This document shows positions 12,301 through 24,655 of a stretch of DNA of 64,000 nucleotides, piece after piece (the first letter of the stretch is position 1; every line of letters starts with the position of its first letter). A model generated the notes under the pieces. It did not search any database, was not told where the DNA came from, and saw only the letters and a list, made by a program, of their open reading frames with translations. Both the position numbers and the translations under genes were made by a program. Location of the stretch: the NCBI GenBank assembly GCA_940671915.1, contig CALNVZ010001419.1, forward strand, positions 39,864 to 103,863, given 5' to 3'. Source of the stretch: Paracentrotus lividus (taxonomy: Eukaryota > Echinodermata > Echinoidea > Camarodonta > Echinidae).

Positions 12301-13040
12301 AACCTCTCTGGAACAACCCTCTATAAAAAATAAATGATAAAGTTAATCTTTTTTCAAAACATGGGATTTTAAAAGGAATACGTTTCGTAAACGATATTAT
12401 AAAAGAGGACGGATCTTACTTTTTATTTTGAAATTCAACGTAAATTTGATGTACAAATCAATTTCCTTCAGTATTTTAGTTGATGTAATTCTATTTCGTT
12501 CAGGTTTTGAAAAAGAACGCACGATTTGATTCCAAAAGCAATCGATCCTTTAATTACAGAGCCATTGTTCTTATACTGAAAACAGAAACTGGATGTTCAC
12601 ATAATATTATCAAACATTTAAAACACAAAGTTAAAAAATGTAAAGTTTAACAAAATGGCAAAATAATATAGATATCGAGGATGACCGATCGGGGCTCGTA
12701 TTGCTTCAATCATACTTAGAATACAAATATGAGGATGGTTCCAAATAAAAGTACTTAACAGAAATATTATATATGAAAGATGCCCTTGTATAGATTTGGT
12801 ATTGTAACTGACACAACATGTACCTTTGTTAATATGACAAGAAAATAATTTTACATGTTTATTGCTCTTGCCATTTTTCTAACGTTATTTGGTCTAGCTA
12901 GAACATTGGATACTAGATAGGACAGGATAAACAATAATTACACTTTCGAATCTCAATAAAACTATTATTTTGCGGATTTAACAACAATGCACTAAATTGT
13001 ATTTGATAGTTGTAAGGCAAGAAATTTATGTAATACTAAA
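9310..13040 (+). pseudogene. Decayed L1/Tx1-like non-LTR retrotransposon
   Basis: Shifted and interrupted frames show, in the expected order, an APE-type endonuclease start (ISMNCHGLGNDKKREDVLLY, then QDTHF) at about 9330-9440, the pre-RT motif NNKSPGQDGL at about 10730-10755, the RT motif PKGNKPRNLLNNWRPISLLN at 10879-10938, GRFLSG near 11030, a degenerate RxGDP-like region near 11310, and a degraded ADD region followed by LDGS near 11455-11490. These are hallmarks of L1-clade (Tx1-like) elements. Stops and frameshifts throughout show it is dead. Open pieces at 10873-11097 and 11231-11581 are fragments of it. Confidence 0.75.
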
Positions 13041-13508
13041 TATTATTTGAAAAATATATAGCAGCCGTAAGACAGTTATTATGAAATGGAAAAGTATATT
13101 ATATCAAACAAATCTCAAAGAAAAGAATTTTTTAAAGAAATGGTTGTACTAAGAAAACTGTTTATAAACTAATAAGATGACGATTTAAACTTCTTTTTTT
13201 TTAATACAAATTAACCAGTTTACCTAAATATAAATTATACATCTGTGAGTTAATGTCTTTTGTAATGCCCAGCACATTGTTATGGGTGACTGATTTTCAG
13301 TGGCTTAGTGCAAAATGCTGGCACAATCATGTCATTTGTTATACAAAATGGGTAACAGCCGATGTCTTCTTTTTGTACTTTGCCATCGGAATGCAGTACG
13401 CCTGCACCATGACAGTTGATTGTAAATATTTTTAGTGGTTTGATTTCATTTAAATGTATTGTGACTATATCAATTTACGCTATTATCTATATTGTATACT
13501 GACATATT

Positions 13509-14265
13509 TAATAATATAATAATAATAACGCATTTGTATACGCGCCATCTGTCTAGTTAAACTATTCCGAGGCGCTTTGTAAAACAAGATGAAAGTGTTG
13601 AACAACATACATATGTAGTTACAAACACATCTCTCTTAATAAAAACAGATAAGAGGGACTGCCTGTGAGGCGCACACTCCAAATCTGCCATGTCAAAGTC
13701 AAAGAGGAAAGGATTGTCAATGCCAAATACACAGACAGTAAACAACAATATTATATTTTGATAATTATATAAAGAACTACAATTTACAATATAATACAAC
13801 ATTAATTTCATGTTAGTATGCCTTCACCAAAAAGTTTTGAGATAGATTTGAAAGTTTCTAATGTCTCCAAAGAACGAATCTGTGTAGGTAATGCATTCCA
13901 TAAAGCTGGAGCAGCTGAAGAAAATGACCGATCTCCGTACATTGATACATTTCTTTTTGTAACAAGCAATTTTTTTCCTGAGGAGCGTAGATTACGACTA
14001 GGAACATATTCTCTAAGAAGATTGAATATATATGCAGGCGCACAGCATGCATTGCTTCCAAGTAATAAGCAGAATTTTGTATTCGTTTCCTTTACTGGTA
14101 GCCTGTAGCCCTTTCAAGACAGGGGAAATATGATCCCTTTTGCGGGTTCTTACAAAACTCGAGCAGCAGAGCTTTGTGCACGTTGTAGTTTAGCTAATTG
14201 AAATGATGGCATATTATTAACAGAGAATTGCAGTAGTCAAGGCGTGAAATTACAAAAGAATGATA
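13509..14265 (-). pseudogene. LINE fragment, RT C-terminus and 3' tail
   Basis: Read on the minus strand, about 14255-14220 gives SRLDYCNSLL. Then 14090-13818 gives LREYVPSRNLRSSGKKLLV, YGDRSFSSAAPALWNALP and TLKSFKS, the conserved tail after the RT domain of CR1/L2/Jockey-like LINEs. A 3' end follows with a GGCGCG..ATACAAATGCGTTATT-type tail and ATT repeats (13509-13570 on the plus strand). The plus-strand open frame 13818-14108 is antisense to it. Confidence 0.8.
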
Positions 14266-15635
14266 ATGAGGCAAGAGTTTTATTTGACAAAATCTTGCGA
14301 ATTTTGCAAATGTTTCGTAAATTATTTGATCTTAGTTCATTTATTTCAATGTTTTTGAGGTGTATTGTATATTTGTTATTTTTTTTTATGAAATAAAGAA
14401 ACTGTGGAAGGGCAAAAAAAAAAAAAAAAAATACAAACACGGAAAAATAAATTTTTAAAATGACCTTTTAAAAAAAAAATACAAAGCACCAATTTTAACA
14501 GTGGCGGATTTAGGATTTTTATGGGGGGGGGCCAAAATTTATATTTCGATTCTTATACGTCCAATTTATTTTGCGTTACACTAGCCGAGCAAAAAGGAGC
14601 GGAGGTTGAGAAGGGGTTGGGTAGGTGTGAAGATATTTCGGCATTCGGTCACCCTCACAGTCATATTTCACCCTTGGTAGGGTAGGGTTAAGTCGGTCAT
14701 CCATAAATAATGTTTCCTGCTTTTCTCTCTCTCTCTTCTTTTGTTTTCTTGTTTTTTGTTGGGGATGTTTTACGTTGGGCGCTCCGCAAAATGTCAGATT
14801 TTATGCACTTTTTTCTCAATTATGGCTCGGGTGAGGGGCGGGGGGGGGGCGGGGGTTTCCAAGCTCGTCAGGCTCTTTGAATCTCCCACATGGAATTCGC
14901 GCATAGTATGTGAGATAAAATCAGAGCTTAAAACATGATTTAAAAGATAAGCCTAAATAATTATATTGCGCATCAATGCTATGAAAATCTTGTATTATGC
15001 GAAAATATATAGAGAATGAAGGGAAAACACAAAAACATAAACGGAATTTTAAACTGAATGGACGTTTCTTAAAATTGAGTTCCTCAAAATGAAATTGATT
15101 GCTCGAACAGGCTAATTTGGCTCCTAAAAATGATGCCTCGTTAATTTGAATGAACATAATGCTAAATTGTACATACATTAATGAAGTTGTATGTGCGTTT
15201 AAAGATCTTGTTTGCTGTATAAATAAAATTAAGTACGGGGAAAATAAGATAGAATGCAATACATGGAAATGGTTTCGCCCTAATTATGAAATTAAATGCT
15301 CGTGACTATAAATGAACTTGATTCTCCGTATTTTAAAATTAAAATGCCGATATCGATCGGAAAAAGGTATCGCTTGAATTTGAATGAACCTTCTATAGGT
15401 TTGATTGACAAACCTATGAAATTGGGCGGGAAAACCTATAATATAGCTGGAAATCAAAATCGTCATTTACAAAATTCTTGAAACGGTCAAAAGAAACATT
15501 TTACCTATAGGCGATCTACATTTAATTGTATGCATGTAATACGTTCAATTTATAGTGCGATGTCTTGCACATGTATGCTGACATCCACATATTGTTAAAA
15601 ATTATTCACACCAGACCGATTTACTTGGTTAATAG
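14266..15635. other. Intronic stretch without recognised gene
   Basis: It contains A-runs at 14415-14432, a CAGTGGCGGAT end followed by nine G at 14508-14530 (one end of a CAGG/CAGT-type element), and a G-run at 14837-14850. The rest is ordinary AT-rich sequence up to the lectin exon. Confidence 0.5.
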
Positions 15636-15766
15636 ATTCATGGGATGGGCAGTTAATAACCCGGATAACTCCAAAGGTAATGAACATTGCATTGAACGTA
15701 TCCAAACCGGCTGGAGTAACCGTGTCTGCAGCGATTCACGTAGATTTATCTGCGAGAAGTCAGAAG
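15636..15766 (+). CDS. Exon: C-type lectin domain, C-terminal part
   Basis: Acceptor ...ggttaatag, donor gtatgt at 15767; phase 2 to 1. It encodes FMGWAVNNPDNSKGNEHC, then IERIQTGW, SNRVC and RRFICEK. This fits the end of a C-type lectin domain: W, an xPxN loop, three cysteines and the terminal (F/Y)ICEK. Oddities: the calcium/sugar loop reads NPD rather than the usual EPN (mannose type) or QPD (galactose type), and the usual WND triad reads WSN. Classical calcium-dependent sugar binding may therefore be altered or lost. The preceding intron is 11.6 kb and full of transposons. Confidence 0.85.
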
Positions 15767-16665
15767 GTATGTGACTTAATATTATTATATATTTTAATAA
15801 TGTCTCTTATAGTTTTTCACAAAAAAATCCTTTTGTTTACATGCTTTATTATTTGTAATTAGACATGCAACGAGTATCTTGCTGCTGGTGACTGTTGTTG
15901 TTGTTTTGTTTAGTCATTTCTATATTATGAACATTTACGCCATCTCTGTTATGGTTTTAAAAGAAAATCAACAAATTTAGTAACGCTTTTTTTTTCTGAG
16001 ACAAAGCCATGTGTATTCAATGGGTTTTATTCTTTTTATTGGCAGAACATGATATTTTCCGGGGTTTTTTAAGTTAATATCAACTCATGATTTATTCATG
16101 AACTTTCTTTTCGCTCTGAAACGTGTACAAAGTCAATTGGAATAATATGACTGGTAATTTTCAAATAATCACAAACAAAAAAAAACCCATCAAGGTTTAT
16201 ACAATTTTGCTCAATTGAGGATGGTTAATAAAGCAAGCTCCACTGAAAATAATAAATATTCACAGGGTCTTATTTCATAAATTTTAAAATAAAAATACAT
16301 TTAGGATCAAGGCTGTATTTTTCCTGTGGTATCGAAATCGAATGTCAAGGTTACAACCAAAGACGTTAAAAATGGTAGTTGTTGCTTCCCTGTTTGGCGT
16401 TCAACAAGAGGGGGATACAGCAACGTCCATCTGGCGCTGCTAAGCGGCTGCCAAGCCCACGGGACAAGGGCAAAAAGAATATCCGATTCGGACAATAAAA
16501 TTTGGGGGGAGTTTAAAATGCGACTCGAAGAAAAATGAAAGACAAAAAGCATAACAAATAATAGAACAGAAGATAGAAAAAGGTGTAAACAAAGAAATAC
16601 ATCCGAAATGATAGAATAGAAGATAAAAGATTGTTGAAACAAAGAAAAATATAAGAAAATAAGGT
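15767..16665. other. Intronic stretch without recognised gene
   Basis: AT-rich. Open frames at 16307-16761 on the minus strand are Phe/Ser/Leu-rich and lack any domain. Confidence 0.5.
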
Positions 16666-17180
16666 ACATGCAAGTAATATGGGCCATCTAAGCTCATTTT
16701 CATAATTTGCATAAAATTTGCAAAATGACACACAGCCTACTTTTACTATGAAGAAAAACAATTATCACCACCCCCTGTCTGCAATGTTCAAATGTTGACG
16801 TCATCACCAAAGTGCCCATATTACCTGCATGTGCAGGTAATATGGGCATATGTATTTAATGTATTCTTTGAAACTACAATGACTTTACTATGTCTTGAAT
16901 TTGCTTAAAATGATGAAAATCATTAACTTTAAGATATCATTTGAAATTATAAGACTCTTCAGTAAATACTTTGACTAGATATTTAATTCAAATTTGTGCT
17001 TGTTTGAATAAATGTTATATTATTTTCATTATACAAATCAATATACAATAAGTTATTTATATTAATACTATACTATAAATATTAAAAAAAAATCTTAGCG
17101 AAGAGATTGATTCCTCACCCAAATACCAAGCACCAGAATCATTTCCGCCATTTTGGACTGCCCATATTACGTGCACTAAT
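16666..17180. mobile_element. Two adjacent MITEs sharing TGCARGTAATATGGGC ends
   Basis: TGCAAGTAATATGGGCC at about 16669, GCCCATATTACCTGCA at 16813-16828, TGCAGGTAATATGGGC at 16831-16846 and GCCCATATTACGTGCA at about 17161-17176 form two back-to-back inverted pairs. The junction is a perfect 34-base palindrome. Confidence 0.6.
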
Positions 17181-18849
17181 AGTTGCTATGTCAGGCAAGC
17201 ATTCATTGTCACATTCATTACAACAAATCGACCTGTACACGCTAGTATGATCAAAATGAAACTATAAGCTTAGTAAATATACAAACAATTGAGGTTACCC
17301 CGTCAAACACTTTTTTCACCATCACATTCTGTACATATCAAAATAAATAAGAAATGACAGTAACGAAGATAAAAGATGTTGAAATAAAAAAATTGGATTA
17401 GTATTATTTACAATATTTGCCAGTGCTAAATCAAGCATGAATTATTTTCGAACTTTTTGGTGTCATAATGATATTGATGATCTAAGCTTTATATACACTG
17501 TTAGAACGCTGTGTAAGAAAGTATAGTTTAAAAAAGGTTGTATAATATATTTTGAACAACTTGAATGAGCCTTAACGAGTTTAAAAAGAAAGATTTGTTT
17601 AAGGTGACGAGTTGTTTAAAATAAATTTTGCTTAAACAATTGAACATTGTTGTTTAAAACCAGAATATAGGTTAGTAGAAGATGTTGATAATTATTTTAA
17701 CATCGCATTTTACCAACCAGTTGGACAAGTCATCTTATTTGTTTTTTATTTATAATTATTTTTTTGATAGTTAACAAATTATTCTGGTTAATTTTTTTTT
17801 TCATTATTTCATACCAGAGAAACGCATTCCATTAGGTTTTAATTTTATAATAGTAAATTAATTAATTTTGGGGAAAATATTACAGCAAGAAATTATACAG
17901 ATTGACGGCATAAAGAGCTGAAAAATATATTTTTTTATTAGAAACGATTGCGATTACGATTAAGAACGATTATAAAAACAGTATGAAATCATAAAAGTGA
18001 CACTGCCGCATTTCTTCTAAAATTGCAGAAAAAATTTCCATGCATTTTGGGGTTATAAAATCTATTTTGAGAGGCAAAAATAGTGAGGAAAAAAAAATTG
18101 AAAAAGGAGAAACAATTACGATTGACTACAATTACTGTCATCTAAGAGCATTTTCCATGTATAATAAAGCTATAAAAGGCTATATTTCAAACAAAATATA
18201 TCCATATTAATGGAGCAAAGTATTTGTAATTCCGAAGAAATCATTGTCTAAAGCTTAAAATTGACAATTAACATTTTAAACAACTTTATTTAAACAGGTA
18301 TGTTGCTTAAACTTATTTTAGACAACATGTGTGTAAGATTCTTCAACAGCAGTTAGTTAAACTTCAAACAAGAGTTGGATGGTTCCTATAGTAAACAGAT
18401 AAAAGTAAACATAACTTTGAGAGCCTCGTATTAAAATTGTATAACTTGTGTGCAACTCTTCTTTTATATCATAACAAAGACTGACTCATATTCTATCCAT
18501 TGATATCAAACTTATACCTGTTCTGTCAGGAATGACTGAAAGTTTGAGTTTCTAAAAACTTCTGTCAAATATTTCCTGTACCACGTTTTAGCACAACCAA
18601 CCCTGGCTATATGATCGTTCATTCATTATTGGAGGTCAGCCTTCTTGAGTCCATTTATAAGGGACAAAAGATCATTTTCGGTATTGAAATGTAAGGGTTG
18701 ATTTTGCCAAAACTTGGTACATTTAAATTTTTACGCTTTTTCCTTGAAGTCCAAGTGCTCGGTCATCCATCGCAAAAAACGTAAAAGTTTGGTATCATTG
18801 AATAGAATACGAGTAACTCTTTATTATGAAATAAACTGCATGGTAATAC
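17181..18849. other. Intronic stretch without recognised gene
   Basis: AT-rich with several GTTTAAACAA-like motifs (17520-17670, 18260-18370). No exon or element ends recognised. Confidence 0.5.
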
Positions 18850-18948
18850 AACCTTTAAAAAATACACTGTTGCTCATAAAGGTTGGATATTGTTTTGTGT
18901 AATCCTGCGACATCTATTTGCTCCGGCTTAGATTTCTTGATATTGTTT

Positions 18949-20963
18949 CAGGCGCGGATCCAGGGGGGGGGGGGCCGACGGGTATAGGGTATATAATGTA
19001 CAACTATCTATTTTTTTTTTAGACTAGAAAGTGCGCCTTTATTTATTCTATATATCTTTTAATACCGAAAATTTTATGCTCGCGCTTCGTGCTTGCGGAT
19101 ACTAATTATAATGCACAATTTTTGGCTCAAAATTTGGGCTTGCAGATACCAATTCAGTAGGGTATATAATGCACAATTAACTCAAACTTTTCAGCTCGCG
19201 CTTCGCGCTCGCGGATAACAAATAGGGTCTATGATACATAATTATCTACAAAATTTTTAATGGTAGAAATGCCCCTTTATTTATTCCATATATCTTTTAA
19301 TACCCCAAATTTTCGGCTCGCGCTTCGCGCTCGCGGATACTAAACCATAATGCACACATAACTCCCATTCTTAGCTCAAAAATTTTCGACTCGCGCTTTG
19401 CACTCGCAGATACTAAATAGGGTCTATGATATACAATTATCTACAAAATTTTTAATGCTAGAAATGCCCCTTTATTTATTCAATATATCTTTCAAAACCT
19501 CAAATTTTCGGCTCGCGCTCGCGGATACGAAACCATAATGCACACATAACTCTCTGTTTTAGCTCAAAATATTCGGCTCGCGCTTCGCGCTCGCAGATAC
19601 TAAATAGTGTTTATGATACACAATTATTTACAACATTTTTAATGCTAGAAATGCCCCTTTATTTATTCCATATATCTTTTGAAACCCCAAATTTTCGGCT
19701 CGCGGATACTAAACAATAATGCACACATAACTCCCATTTTTAGCTCAAAATTTTCGGCTCGCGCTTCGAGCTTGCAGATACTAAATAGGGTCTATGATAC
19801 ACAATTATCTACAAAATTTTTAATGCTAGAAATGCACCTTTATTTATTCCATATATCTTTGAAAACCCCAAATTTTCGGCTCGCGCTTCGCGCTCGCGGA
19901 TACTTAACCATAATGCACACATAACTTCCATTTTTAGCTCAACATTTTCGGCTCGCGCTTCGCGCTCGCAGATACTAAATAGTGTCTACGATACACAGTT
20001 ATCTACAAAATGTTTAATGCTAGAAATGCCCCTTTATTTATTCCATATATCTTTTAAAACTCCCACTTTTTCGGCTCGCGCTCGCGGATACTAAACCATA
20101 ATGCACACATAACTCTCATTTTTAGCTCAAAATTTTCGGCTCGCGCTTCGCGCTCGCAGATACTAAATAGTGTCTATGATACACAATTATCTACAAAAAT
20201 TTTAATGCTAGAAATGCCCCTTTATTTATTTCATATATCTTTTAAAACCTCAAATTTTTGGCTCGCGCTCGCGGATACTAAACCATAATGCACACATAAC
20301 TTCCATTTTTAGCTCAAAATTTTCGGCTCGCGCTTCGCGCTCGCAGATGCTAAATAGTGTCTATGATACACAATTATCTACAAAATGTTTAATGCTAGAA
20401 TTGCCCCTTTATTTATTTCATATATCTTTTAAAACCCCAAATTTTCGACTCGCGCTTTGCGCTCGCTGATACTAAATCATAATGCACAAATAACTCCAAT
20501 TTCTACCTCAAAATATTCAGCTCGCGCTTCGCGCTCGCGGATACTAAACCATATAAATGCACAAAAAACTCTAATTTTGAACTCAAAATTTTCGGCTCGC
20601 GCTTCGCGCTCGCAGATACAAATTCAGTAGGGTATATAATGCACAATTAATTCAAATTTTTACCTTAAAGTTTTTATCTCACGCTTCGCCCTCGTGGATA
20701 CTAAATAGGGTCTATAATGCACAATTATCTCAAATAATAGCTTCGCGCTCGCTTGGTTTTATTTTTCATTAATGAAACACATTCTTAAAATCCTCAATTA
20801 ATTTTTGTTGTTTTTTGGGGGGTTGCTAGCATATATTATTAATTTGTTTTCGAAGGAGTAAAAATGATTTTGTCTAAATTCCTCGTTTTTGGTCAGTATA
20901 GGCCTATATGTCGGAGAATGTTTTAAACTCGCGCTTCGCGCTCGTTTGCTCGCTCCGCGCCTG
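18949..20963. mobile_element. Satellite-bearing DNA transposon with CAGGCGCGGA ends and 5-bp TSD (copy 1)
   Basis: The left end CAGGCGCGGATCCAG plus a G-run and the right end CTCCGCGCCTG are inverted. TGTTT flanks both sides (18944-18948 and 20964-20968). The interior is almost entirely a tandem array of CTCGCGCTTCGCGCTCGC-containing units. Removing the element and one TGTTT restores an uninterrupted palindrome arm that matches the other arm, which confirms the borders. A relative is at 60325-62109 and a minimal form at 34621-34828. Confidence 0.8.
19080..20740 (+). repeat. Tandem satellite, about 180-195 bp unit with CTCGCGCTTCGCGCTCGC
   Basis: Successive GCTCGCAGATACTAAATAG landmarks recur near 19390, 19575, 19757, 19949, 20139 and 20331, each followed by ATGATACACAATTATCTACA and TGCCCCTTTATTTATT. 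Each unit also has a second half with CTCGCGGATACTAAACCATA. Six or more units, degenerating at both ends. Confidence 0.9.
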
Positions 20964-22046
20964 TGTTTGTCCCTACTTTCACTTTTCTGGACCCTGGCTA
21001 TACCTTGGATACCCCCAAACTATTCCCGGGGAATGAAAATAAAACAAAAGTTTGGCAACCCCCAGAACGCCCATTTTTGTCATTTTTTCTCATTTAAGGG
21101 CCCCTTTTTTGTTTACCCGGCTAACCAAGGCCCCCATTATCCCACCCTCACCAAACGCATCTGATGTATAGGGTGGTTATTGTTCTTCGAGTTAAATCTA
21201 ATTTTATGATCACAGATTTAGATTTATTGTCTAGGGGAAGGGTCAAATTTTACTTCGATTCGGGTTGAAAATTGAATTCATTAATGTTTACAACATAGAA
21301 ATTTCTACCGTCTCAAAAATGTATTGTAGAATCTCAGCCAGTCATAAATCATAATGAAAAATAGACAATGGTTACCGTTTAAACCTTGTCATTAAGGCTG
21401 AAACAAGATTTTGAGGAAAATGACAGTAATTAAGGCTGGGTTCATAGTTGTTCTTCCTTTAATTTGTTTTGACCATAAAGGTTGGATATAATATTTCCGT
21501 TTTTTACCGATTTCACTTTTTCCTTCAACCCCTTCCCTAGACAAGACACTAACAACGCCTGTGATCTTAAACCTTGATTTATCATAAAGAACAACAACAA
21601 CTCTATATTTCAGACGCTTTTCGAGGGGGTATGACGAAGGGGGCCTTGGTCAGACGGGTAAACAAAACGGGGCCCCAAAATGAAGCAAAAATGGCAAAAA
21701 TGGGCGTTCTGGGGGTTGACAAACTCTTTTTTATTTTCATTCCCCAGGAATAGGCTGGAGAGTGTCCAAGGAATAGTCAGGGCCCAGAAAAGTGATAGTA
21801 GGGACAAACAATTTCAAGAAATCCTAGCCGGAGCAAAAAGATGTGGCTGGTTCACACAAAAAATATCCAACCTTTCTGAGCAACAGTATATTAAGGCCCT
21901 CAAAGTTGGGTTTACTGTTCTGGGACGCACTGTATAGTTGCCATTAAATATTGTACATACTATGTGACCCAATAATTACTACTTATCTATACCAGCAATA
22001 TCAACGTGTAATTAACATTTCCATTTCATCTTTATCATGCCCATAG

Positions 22047-22361
22047 CCCCGCCACTGCATCTTCTTGCAATGACAGCTACACCTTTTGGAGGTAGAGGAA
22101 CAAATCTAAATTACACCTGTATGCTTAGCCCACCTCATAACACAGGGGATATTCTTACCGGCACTGAGAGAGTGGTTGTTCAGAGTCTCACCACACAAGG
22201 GTTCACATTGACTGCTCCAGGCATGAATACATCTCGGATTGATAGATTAACACAGGATCTGCCATTTAACGAATCGTCTGTTGGTGTCTACAAGTGCTCG
22301 AGTACTTCGAAATCTACAGGAACTTCTTCATTCGCGGACGTCTCTGTACTCTCTGAGAACA
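22047..22361 (+). CDS. Exon: Ig-like domain 1
   Basis: Acceptor ...catgcccatag, donor gtatgt at 22362; symmetric phase 1-1, 105 codons. The first Ig cysteine is in NLNYTC near the start. The second is in VGVYKCSS near the end, with the usual (G)xYxC context of strand F, followed by a G strand (SFADVSVLSE). N-glycosylation sequons are visible (NYT, NTS, NES). Cysteine spacing of about 60 residues fits a V or I-set Ig domain. It follows the lectin domain directly in the chain. An upstream ATG at 22037 is intronic and not a real start. Confidence 0.8.
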
Positions 22362-22565
22362 GTATGTAAAAAATATGTATATATCCCACCCTTAGACGAG
22401 ATATTCATGCAAGTTATACGCATCCCTATCTACCGAGCGTAGCGGCCTATTTACCAGTTTGGTATATGGTATCATCATAATTACTGTCATAATAACGAGT
22501 TTTTCATTATAAAATCTTTTGGCCTATTTTGGACATTTGCCTTTGTGTGCGTCTGTTCACTCTCA
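22362..22565. other. Short intronic stretch
   Basis: Nothing recognised between the Ig1 donor and the next element. Confidence 0.5.
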
Positions 22566-22974
22566 CCCCCGGGGGGGGTCACTCACCATATGATATGCTA
22601 CGCATGCGTGTCCCCAAAAAGCGTCGAAAAGGGTCTGTTTTCAGCCTTTCGACGGCGTCGACGCTTTCCTTAAAATAGGGGTGTTTTTTCATTTCAGTCG
22701 CCATTTTCATAAAAATAGGGGTGTTTTCAGCGAAAATTGCTGTTTTAGGGTGAAATTTTGTCGGTGTTTACGCCATTTAGGGGGTGTTTTCAGCGAAAAT
22801 TGCTGTTTTGGGGGCAAAATTTCACGGTGTTTACGCCATTTAGGGGTGTTTTTTCCAGTCTGACGTCGAAAAGGGGTGCAAATTTGACTTCATGCAATGA
22901 GACGTTTAGGGTCCATTTTCAGGGTGCGGGGACACGCATGGGTAGCACTTTTTTCTTTGAGTGACCCCCCCGGG
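22566..22974. mobile_element. MITE with CCCGGGGGGGTCACTCA ends and internal tandem duplication
   Basis: The left CCCCGGGGGGGGTCACTCA and GCATGCGTGTCCCC are mirrored by GGGGACACGCATGGG and GAGTGACCCCCCCGGG at the right. Inside, a block of about 74 bp (GGGTGTTTTCAGCGAAAATT ... GTGTTTACGCCATTTAG) occurs twice with a partial third copy. Open frames here are translations of that repeat. Confidence 0.75.
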
Positions 22975-24655
22975 CTCTCACCGTTCATGGGTTCGGTTTT
23001 GTTTATATAGTGGTCACAGGCGAGTGGTCTCGCTGCTTGATTGAGCTTTGTTTTGATATTTCTGATCGTTTTGGTAGCCTTTTGCAAATTGGTACAAACT
23101 TTTTAGATTTTTTATTTGTCTTTTTATTTATTTATTTATTTTTTTTGCAGCGGGGTTACACAGGCAATCAAATTATTATGTATAATCCCTACTATAGAAA
23201 TCTTGTAGCCCCGAAAGCATACGTCTATTTGTTCTCAAGTTAGATCCCACAGAAAGTCACGATGTCCTTCAGTTAAGGGGCATTTTAGTGAATTTTCCAT
23301 AGACAACTGAGCAAAAACTATTTTTCAATAAAAATTCAGTGATTTTATAATTTTTGTAGTATTTATATTGCCATTATACAAAAACTTGAAATTTAAGCTT
23401 TCTAATGATACTCGCCCCATGGCAAACTATGAAAAAATACCTAGCTTGTGTACTATTTAAATGTTTTGAAAAAAGTCATAATTTCATATCCAAATTTACG
23501 TGTTATAGTAGCGCATGCACAACCGCGCGCTTAAACGGGGAGGTAAATGTCCACAACTTTTCATTATAGAATGTGTCGATGTGCCGCCTGAATGAGATTG
23601 AGAGGAAAAGAATGAAGCTTTTGTTCAATCATTATGATGATACTGGTGGCTTTTTCAGCGTAACACCCATTGATCTCATTAATAGTGACGCCATCGTACT
23701 ATAGCTGAGACGAGCCATTTTGAGCCATTTCAAGTTCTCCGTTCATCCTGTCGACCTGTAAGAGACTTTGATCTGAGAAGAAGTCATCTTTATTACTATA
23801 ATTATTTAAGAAAAGCTGTCACTATTTACCTCTCGACCTCGTCAAGATGGCACGTCGACACATTTAAAAAAAAATCTCAAATCATTCCTTCATTCATTGT
23901 GTTGGATTTGTTCGACATAATGCATGTGAGGGTTTTTTTTTTGTCGAGGAATTGAAACCTCGCTGAAGATTTCGTCAGTAATTTTACGAACCGTCCTACA
24001 CCTCGCCGAGCTCCCAAAACCAGCTTTTAAGATAATCGCGTTCAAAGTTAGGGTGTTCTTCTAACGCTCATAACTTCGTGCTTTGAAGGAAACCACGGTA
24101 ATTATGTATATCAATTTACAGCATGAACTCTATAATTTTACAATATGAAAAAATGATCTGCAATTGGGGTTTGATTTTTAAATATTTAGAATAAAATGGG
24201 AGGGAATTTTAGAAACTTATTGTTTTTATGAAAAACAGGGGGTTAAGGTCACTTCGCACCGCTCACCCATATCTAGGTCGGGTTGCGCGCCATTCAGAAG
24301 ACTGCTATAGTGTAGAAACAATGGTTTCGGACGCTTCGTAAAATCACTGGAAGGGATGTGACGTTTCGAACAAAATTTGAATCTTCTCTTATTTTTTAAA
24401 TAATTAAGATTTCGACCTGAAATTTGGTAATTCCATAGAGTTGAATACATGCTTTAAGAATATCGGAAAAACTCAATTTCCAAAATTTGACCAAAAATTA
24501 GGTTTGTGACGGTTCGTAAAAAAAAGCGACGATTTGATGTGAGAAAAAAGGGGAATTCTCCTTTTCTTCTTAAGTCATGGTAATTTTGTTATGTTACATC
24601 ACGTTAATTAAGTTCTAAAAGTTCTTGAAACACCGGTATGGATTGTTTTCATCAG
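22975..24655. other. Intronic stretch without recognised gene
   Basis: AT-rich. No element ends, exon or repeat that I can support. Confidence 0.5.

Larger units (their letters stand above)
18850..21920. mobile_element. Large foldback element split by a satellite transposon
   Basis: The left arm 18850-18948 (GTTGCTCATAAAGGTTGGAT, then GATTTCTTGATATTGTTT) continues at 20969 (GTCCCTACTTTCACTTTTCT) and is mirrored by the right arm, read inverted from about 21920 back to 21612. The interior 20969-21812 is itself an inverted repeat centred near 21390. The open frames 20889-21164 and 21610-21937 are opposite arms of the same sequence and not genes. Confidence 0.8.

Noticed and set aside
13818-14108. 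Plus-strand open frame with a protein-like composition
   Set aside because: It is antisense to the conserved C-terminal region of a minus-strand LINE, where the motifs YGDRSFS and ALWNALP are found.
18949-20963. hAT element, because CAGG..GCGGATCCAG ends resemble hAT termini
   Set aside because: The flanks agree for exactly five bases in two copies and not for eight.
22037-22369. Separate gene starting at ATG 22037
   Set aside because: The ATG lies in the polypyrimidine/acceptor region, and the sequence after 22046 is an Ig exon in phase with its neighbours.
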